From Candidatus Aenigmatarchaeota archaeon (GTDB lineage Archaea > Aenigmatarchaeota > Aenigmatarchaeia > CG10238-14), in assembly GCA_017610225.1 (NCBI GenBank), contig JAFCCM010000001.1, positions 1 to 64,000 of the forward strand: 64,000 nt of DNA, written 5' to 3'. The notes below the pieces were generated by a model. That model ran no database searches. It saw nothing but the letters and a program-made list of their open reading frames with translations, and was not told the origin of the DNA. This document shows positions 59,754-64,000 of this stretch, piece after piece (positions within the stretch are counted from its first letter, which is position 1; each line of letters opens with the position of its first letter). The position numbers and the translations under genes are program-made.

Positions 59754-60761
59754 GTGAGATTCATTCTTGTAGAAGTAAACAAACAGCAATGTGAAAGAAT
59801 CGGAAAGATTATAAAAAATCTTAAATTCAGATCAAGTTTTTATCAAGAAGAATTTTTAACTCTTAACACTGATTCAGAAACTAAGATGCGAGCATATATT
59901 TATTCAGTTGCTATATGTCATCAAACTCACACATTGGTAAACAAGAAAAAAAATTTGATTGGATGGGACTACTTAAAATATGTGTTTACAAATTTAATGA
60001 GAGATAATTCTGAATTATTAGAACCAAATTATTTAGCGAGTTTGTCAGTTAATGAACTATCTAAAAAACTAAAATCTTTGTTCGCCGATGATGGTAATCC
60101 TGAAAATTGCACTTTGGATAGATTAGATGAAAGATCTAAATTTATTATTGATATCTCAAGAGTTCTTAAGGAAAAGTATGAATGTAAATTAACAAAACTA
60201 ATTGAGTCAAGTGATGATTTTCTTGTAAATAATGGCAAAGGTATTTATGAACTTTTAGAAGATTTTGAATCTTATACTGATCCGATGAGAAAGAAAAGTA
60301 CAGTGTTTGTAAAATTGTTAATAGAATCTGGTTTGTTAGAAATAAGAGATCCAGAAAATATCATTCCGATTATGGACTATCACATGCAACGAGTTTTGAT
60401 GAGAATGGGTTGTGTTGAGATATTAGATGAGAATTTAAAAAAGAAATTGATAAATAAAGAAACTCTAAAATCAGATGAAGAGATCAGGAGCGCATCTATC
60501 AAATCTATGAGATTGATATCAAAAATTTCTGGTCATCCAATACTTAAAATGAATGATTTTTTCTATACTTTAGGAAGAAGTTGTTGTAAAGAAAAGATTC
60601 TATGTGTGGATGGTGAATGTAACAAGAATCCATGTACCTTCAATCTAGCTGTTGATTTAGATTCTCACAAAAAATGTGTTTTTGAAGGGGTTTGCAAAGG
60701 AAGTTTGGACGAAGAATATTGTAATTTATGGCAACCTATTGTAGAGACTCATTACTACTAG
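59754..60761 (+). CDS. possible HhH-GPD-type DNA glycosylase with C-terminal Cys cluster
   Basis: 335 residues from GTG 59754, the first start clear of tRNA-Val. The segment IPIMDYHMQRVLMRMG (204-219) resembles the HhH-GPD catalytic block (PVDTHVxRxxxRLG) with Asp208. The C-terminus has eight Cys (277, 278, 284, 289, 294, 308, 314, 323), recalling the iron-sulfur loop of EndoIII/MutY. The N-terminal AICHQTHTLVNKKK and WDYL are unusual. The family is not certain; a base-excision role is inferred. Confidence 0.5.
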   Translation: MRFILVEVNKQQCERIGKIIKNLKFRSSFYQEEFLTLNTDSETKMRAYIYSVAICHQTHTLVNKKKNLIGWDYLKYVFTNLMRDNSELLEPNYLASLSVNELSKKLKSLFADDGNPENCTLDRLDERSKFIIDISRVLKEKYECKLTKLIESSDDFLVNNGKGIYELLEDFESYTDPMRKKSTVFVKLLIESGLLEIRDPENIIPIMDYHMQRVLMRMGCVEILDENLKKKLINKETLKSDEEIRSASIKSMRLISKISGHPILKMNDFFYTLGRSCCKEKILCVDGECNKNPCTFNLAVDLDSHKKCVFEGVCKGSLDEEYCNLWQPIVETHYY

Positions 60762-60764
60762 TGT

Positions 60765-60796
60765 TTAAATCTTTAACCTTCAATAATCTTATTATG
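60765..60796 (+). promoter_or_regulatory. duplicated core promoter, copy 1
   Basis: TTAAATCTTTAACC and the following bases to the ATG at 60794 match 61559-61590 at 31 of 32 positions. The TATA part is 27 nt before the ATG, so the transcript is leaderless. Confidence 0.7.
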
Positions 60797-61552
60797 GGAA
60801 AAGACGATGATTTGGAAGTATTTCCACCAATTGATGGTCCTTATGATGGGTTTGTAGGAATTGAAATAGATCGTGATAGAGTTTGGGGATATCATGGTTG
60901 GCTTAGTTTAAAACCTGCATATAATTCTGGTAGGTCTGAAAATTCAAATTTTTATTTTACTCGAAATCCACTTATATATGTAAAACTTACATTACTTCCT
61001 AGTAGAGATGAATTAGGATCTTTCGTTATTTATATTAACTATCAAAGAAACGAACACATATCTAGAGATGATGGATGCAAAGAAAGTCCAGAAAAGTATT
61101 TTATAAATATTTCAAAATCTGGAGAAGTAAACACAGATCTACCAGAAACTTTAGGTGGAGTTACATATGGTCATATGAAATTTGAACCCCTTAATATTGA
61201 TCCTAGTTATTTTATAATGTTATGTCTTATTGGAATAAAAATATTTTCTAAGGTTGTTGGTGATGAAGAATATAGTTTAGGTTATGGTGCAGGAAGAACT
61301 GTTAGGAATGATGAGACTGAAGGTCCATTCAAAACAACTAAAGAACTCGACATAGGAATTTCTGGACTTCCTGAAGAAATTGAATGGGGAATACGAGATA
61401 ATATGCAAGGGAATACTCCATCTGTTATTGAAAGATCTGGTGTTCCAATAGGGGACTATGGTTTAGATGGTGTTATGAATCTTTTGAATGGTATATATAG
61501 TTCGATGGAAGGTAGTTTACAACTAGCAATGGAAAGACTTTCCCAAGATTAA
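60794..61552 (+). CDS. unknown acidic protein, 252 aa
   Basis: ATG 60794 lies 27 nt after a TATA box, a leaderless start. The protein is soluble; it starts MGKDDDLEVFPPIDGPYDG and contains GYHGWLSLKP and YGHMKFEPLNI. No recognised motif. It follows the Cys-rich gene by 32 nt and shares its promoter sequence with the next gene. Confidence 0.6.
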   Translation: MGKDDDLEVFPPIDGPYDGFVGIEIDRDRVWGYHGWLSLKPAYNSGRSENSNFYFTRNPLIYVKLTLLPSRDELGSFVIYINYQRNEHISRDDGCKESPEKYFINISKSGEVNTDLPETLGGVTYGHMKFEPLNIDPSYFIMLCLIGIKIFSKVVGDEEYSLGYGAGRTVRNDETEGPFKTTKELDIGISGLPEEIEWGIRDNMQGNTPSVIERSGVPIGDYGLDGVMNLLNGIYSSMEGSLQLAMERLSQD

Positions 61553-61558
61553 TCACTC

Positions 61559-61590
61559 TTAAATCTTTAACCTACAATAATCTTATTATG
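61559..61590 (+). promoter_or_regulatory. duplicated core promoter, copy 2
   Basis: 32-nt segment ending in the ATG of the coiled-coil gene; one mismatch to copy 1 (T/A). TATA is 26 nt before the ATG. Confidence 0.7.
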
Positions 61591-61911
61591 TTCTGGGATA
61601 GTAGAAAAGAAGAAGAATCATTCGACTTCAAACCAAAGGTAGAAGGAAAAACTCAAGTTATTTCTAACCAGCCAGAAATGGAAGAAGTTCTAGGCAAGAT
61701 TAACACAATCACTGATCAAATCAACCTGATGTCAAAATATCTTTCTTATCTTTCACAAAAATTTGACAAAACAATCGACAATGCAATCACCTATGACAAG
61801 ACTCTTGACCAGATTGAAGGTAGAATCAATTCACTGAAGAACAAAATTGAAGACCTTGAAATAGTTTCCCCTGATGTTGACTTGGCTGAAGATAGGAATA
61901 GAGCAGTATAG
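61588..61911 (+). CDS. coiled-coil protein, 107 aa, unknown
   Basis: Leaderless ATG start in a copied promoter. After a short acidic N-terminus, residues 25-95 form coiled coil (EEVLGKINTITDQINLMSKYL; EGRINSLKNKIEDLEI). Probably a subunit of a complex with the preceding gene, as promoters match; no direct evidence. Confidence 0.6.
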   Translation: MFWDSRKEEESFDFKPKVEGKTQVISNQPEMEEVLGKINTITDQINLMSKYLSYLSQKFDKTIDNAITYDKTLDQIEGRINSLKNKIEDLEIVSPDVDLAEDRNRAV

Positions 61912-61917
61912 GATTAC

Positions 61918-61925
61918 ATTTATAT
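61918..61925 (+). promoter_or_regulatory. TATA box of the tRNA-like RNA
   Basis: ATTTATAT at 61918-61925 is centred 27 bp before 61949, the first base of the RNA's 7-bp terminal helix. This supports independent transcription starting exactly at the structure's 5' end. Confidence 0.6.
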
Positions 61926-61948
61926 GTATTATTCTAACATATTAAGTT

Positions 61949-62126
61949 AGCGAGGTTTAACCGTAGCGAATTACTCTATAGAGGTGGAGCAAGATTCAAA
62001 GGAATCCTCTATGCCTGGAGTGCTCGCGGACTTAGGGCGAAAGGCTCATAAGGTTGCCCTTGGGACACCCCGAAGACAGTTAAACTGTCTGGGTAAAGGT
62101 CGAAAGTTCAAATCTTTCCCTCGCTA
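61949..62126 (+). ncRNA. structured ~178-nt RNA with tRNA-like ends, identity unresolved
   Basis: A locally GC-rich block. AGCGAGG (61949-61955) pairs perfectly with CCTCGCT (62119-62125), followed by A like a discriminator. A T-arm GAAAG-TTCAAAT-CTTTC (62102-62118) precedes it. No normal D-arm follows; instead TTTAACC (61956-61962) can pair with GGGTAAA (62091-62097, one mismatch). Internal helices: 61979-61984/62006-62011, 62034-62038/62056-62060 and 62074-62079/62085-62090. GAGCA (61987-61991) with TGCTC (62021-62025) would make a pseudoknot. Candidates: a tmRNA-like RNA, a tRNA-Leu(UAG) interrupted by several introns (GCGGACTTAGGG at 62026-62037), or a new class. Confidence 0.7.
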
Positions 62127-62131
62127 TTGAA

Positions 62132-62716
62132 TTACGACGAATTATGTAAACTATATTTTCTCCAAACTTTGATAGAATTATGTTCAATGTTTTTAAAATC
62201 AGTTGATATTCTTAATCTCCATAATTTATTTTTACTTTTGTAGTTGTCCACTGACCAGAATTTTCTTGTTGGAATTTTTAGTAATTTACAAAAATCTTTG
62301 ACCATAATTAGTGTTTCCTTCTCCTTTTGTGCTAATTGTATCTCACCATTATTAACATATCCTTCGGCATCTATAAAACCAGAAATAAATCCGATTAGAC
62401 AATCTTCGTTATTGGTATTTTCTTTGATGGATTTAATTTCATTACCTATTTTTTTCCAAAAATTCTTTGAACTTACTTTGACTCTGATTGAATTGAACCT
62501 TTTGTCTTTTATCAAAAATGGATTCAATCCAATCTTTTCTAATAGAGATTTAATATATTCAAACATTTTGATATCTCTAATTGAATTAAAATAGAATTCA
62601 ACGATGTAACACCTATCTTTTCCATGATAGGAATAACCATCCCCAATATAAAATCCAACTATGTAACCTAACTCTTTTTTGGATAATTTTTCTGGATAAA
62701 TCTGAGTAATTGTCAT
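62132..62716 (-). CDS. LAGLIDADG homing endonuclease, free-standing
   Basis: 194 residues with two LAGLIDADG motifs: ELGYIVGFYIGDG (15-27) and LIGFISGFIDAEG (107-119), each ending in a catalytic acidic residue (Asp26, Glu118). A two-motif monomer cuts long asymmetric sites. It is not inside an intron or intein; it is on the opposite strand with its stop 6 nt from the tRNA-like RNA. Confidence 0.9.
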   Translation of the reverse strand: MTITQIYPEKLSKKELGYIVGFYIGDGYSYHGKDRCYIVEFYFNSIRDIKMFEYIKSLLEKIGLNPFLIKDKRFNSIRVKVSSKNFWKKIGNEIKSIKENTNNEDCLIGFISGFIDAEGYVNNGEIQLAQKEKETLIMVKDFCKLLKIPTRKFWSVDNYKSKNKLWRLRISTDFKNIEHNSIKVWRKYSLHNSS

Positions 62717-62848
62717 GATTATTTTTCGAAAAGTGATTTACTATAGGTTTGGGAAGAGTAAGGTTGGAGTGAACGTGATAAATAAACTATTAGAATCTCT
62801 TTTTCTAGTAAAATAAGATATTAAATACTTGGAAAATTTAAAAAAAGA

Positions 62849-63946
62849 CTATTTATTGAACCTTTTCCTCTTAACTAAACTTAAATAACATTTTCTTCCT
62901 TGACTGCCTCTTCGCGATTCTTCTGTTTTAACTAACCCAATTGATTCCAGATATTCAACATGTTTTCTTAATGATGTATCTGACAAAGGTTCATAAATTT
63001 TGTTATATTCTTTTTCAAACTCAGAGAAGATTATTTCTTTTTTTCCCTTTAGTAATTCAACAATATTTTTATCAATTCCTTCTACTCTGTCTTGCATGAT
63101 TTGAAGTTTGACTGACTTAACTCTAGGTAATATTTTTTTCACATGTTCTACTCGTAGTTTGTCATCGTCTTGATCTTCACAAACTTTTGCTGCTTTTCTC
63201 AGACATTCCAATCCAACCCTAACATCTCCACCTCGGTTAACAGCATGATTAGCACAAAGTAACACCACTCCTTCTTGAACAACTCCTAACCTGAAAGCAT
63301 CTTCACATCTTTTTTTAATAATATTTTTCATCTCTTGAAGTGAGTAGCTTTTGAATTTAATTTCTTCAGTGTCCAAACTACTTTTAATCCTAGGTTCGAC
63401 TGTTGCAAAAATATCATCATAGTTCGAAATCATCACTAATCCTACTGGTGTGTCAATATACTGATTGATTCTTAGAAGATCATAAAGTGCAGAATCATCT
63501 TTTTTTACGAGTTGATCGATTTCATCTAATCCGATAATCAGGCTTTTGTTTTTTTTCTTTAGGACTTCGATTAATTTTTCAACTATCTCATCTTTTGAAA
63601 ATCCTCTTCTTGGTAGTGGATATCCTAATTCAACAACAATTTTTATGAGCAACGCTGGTCCAGTGTTATAGTCCCAAGTGTTAATAAAGATTGTTTTAAC
63701 TTTTTCATCCGCAAATTTTTGTAATTCTCTAAATACGAATTTGGTAACACAAGTCTTGCCTATTCCCGGCGGACCAACAATAAATGTGTTTTGAGGTTTT
63801 CTCCCTTTGGCTGCTGGGTTAAGATTTCTTGCTATTTCTTGAATCTGTGTATCCCTATGTGGAAGAAAATCTGGTAGAAATTCGGTGGATAATGCTTCCT
63901 CATTTTTGTAGATTTTCGATTCTTGTATATCTTGGAAAATACTCAT
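62849..63946 (-). CDS. cdc6: Orc1/Cdc6 replication initiator
   Basis: 365 residues of AAA+ ATPase: Walker A GPPGIGKT (58-65), Walker B GLDEID (about 135-140), sensor region VMISNYDD, and a C-terminal winged helix (SEFEKEYNKIYEPLSDTSLRKHVEYLESIGLV). Binds origin repeats and loads MCM. Archaeal origins often lie upstream of this gene, which here is at the window's right edge, so no origin can be judged. Confidence 0.95.
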   Translation of the reverse strand: MSIFQDIQESKIYKNEEALSTEFLPDFLPHRDTQIQEIARNLNPAAKGRKPQNTFIVGPPGIGKTCVTKFVFRELQKFADEKVKTIFINTWDYNTGPALLIKIVVELGYPLPRRGFSKDEIVEKLIEVLKKKNKSLIIGLDEIDQLVKKDDSALYDLLRINQYIDTPVGLVMISNYDDIFATVEPRIKSSLDTEEIKFKSYSLQEMKNIIKKRCEDAFRLGVVQEGVVLLCANHAVNRGGDVRVGLECLRKAAKVCEDQDDDKLRVEHVKKILPRVKSVKLQIMQDRVEGIDKNIVELLKGKKEIIFSEFEKEYNKIYEPLSDTSLRKHVEYLESIGLVKTEESRRGSQGRKCYLSLVKRKRFNK

Positions 63947-64000
63947 GATAATAGATTGTTGAATTATTTACTTAATGTTTTATTCTGGTAGATCTTTTGA

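Noticed and set aside
61963..61972. GTAGCGAA near the RNA's 5' end resembles part of a 23S site cut by I-CeuI-type endonucleases.
   Set aside because: Only about 8 nt match and no other 23S sequence is present; this can arise by chance.
62074..62090. Stem AGACA/TGTCT with loop GTTAAAC would give a Leu UAA anticodon arm.
   Set aside because: No matching D-arm lies before it, the loop has G at 32, and no variable arm can form behind it; it looks like an internal hairpin of the RNA.
61951..62130. An open frame of about 59 codons runs through the tRNA-like RNA, with a 39-residue ATG version from 62011.
   Set aside because: The helices, T-arm, TATA placement and GC-rich composition explain the block better as RNA; the peptide has no recognisable features.
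63947..64000. Possible replication origin upstream of the Orc1/Cdc6 gene.
   Set aside because: Only 54 nt are visible and no origin repeat can be recognised.
1..64000. CRISPR arrays, insertion sequences or integrase genes.
   Set aside because: I saw no regularly spaced repeat array, transposase or recombinase in the window.

Overview
The window is a piece of an AT-rich archaeal chromosome. Evidence for archaea: RNA polymerase subunits split into B''/B' and A'/A'', Rpo4, eL21, eL30, aEF2 with a diphthamide site, aEF1A, aEF1B, Pus10, SRP54/FtsY beside prefoldin alpha, Orc1/Cdc6, tRNA introns at position 37/38, and genes starting about 26-27 nt downstream of TATA boxes (leaderless). Many small secreted or membrane proteins and compact operons suggest a DPANN-type lineage such as Woesearchaeota/Pacearchaeota; that placement is inference, not shown by a marker tree.

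Layout. 0-6 kb: possible CCA-adding enzyme start at the left edge, small membrane proteins, then a block on the minus strand that looks like a wobble-uridine modification module (Elp3, NcsA/CTU1-like thiolase, Trm9-like methyltransferase, with Nudix and transglutaminase-fold partners) led by tRNA-Gln(UUG). 6-15 kb: YbaK deacylase, ThrRS, TrmB-type regulator, DNA ligase, nitroreductase, an envelope protein, then intron-containing tRNA-Tyr, 5S rRNA and intron-containing tRNA-Asp. 15-32.5 kb: the RNA polymerase/str operon (rpoB2-B1-A1-A2, eL30, NusA, uS12, uS7, aEF2, aEF1A), interrupted before uS10 by five genes for methylthioadenosine and S-adenosylhomocysteine processing. 32.5-42 kb: large envelope proteins, methionine aminopeptidase, receiver-like protein, thiol-redox genes (DsbA-like, TrxB, glutaredoxin), NAD kinase and glutamate dehydrogenase.

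42-52 kb is the accessory stretch: small membrane proteins, Ndk, SdpI-like protein, an envelope cyclophilin, a convergent toxin/antitoxin pair bounded by a perfect 42-bp direct repeat, sugar-nucleotide enzymes (epimerase, UXS), DUF192, Nudix and two winged-helix regulators. 51-58 kb returns to informational genes: tRNase Z, tRNA-Arg, zinc-ribbon/aEF1B pair, DUF655-Rpo4-eL21-Pus10, SRP54, FtsY, prefoldin. 58-64 kb holds unknown genes, tRNA-Val, a possible HhH-GPD glycosylase, two leaderless genes with duplicated promoters, an unidentified ~178-nt RNA with tRNA-like ends and a possible pseudoknot, a free-standing LAGLIDADG endonuclease and Orc1/Cdc6.

The observations most worth follow-up are the tRNA-like RNA next to the homing endonuclease, the repeat-flanked convergent toxin/antitoxin pair, the U34-modification cluster with its probable substrate tRNA, and the salvage genes placed inside the str operon. 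Function assignments rest on motifs read by eye; no database search was possible.
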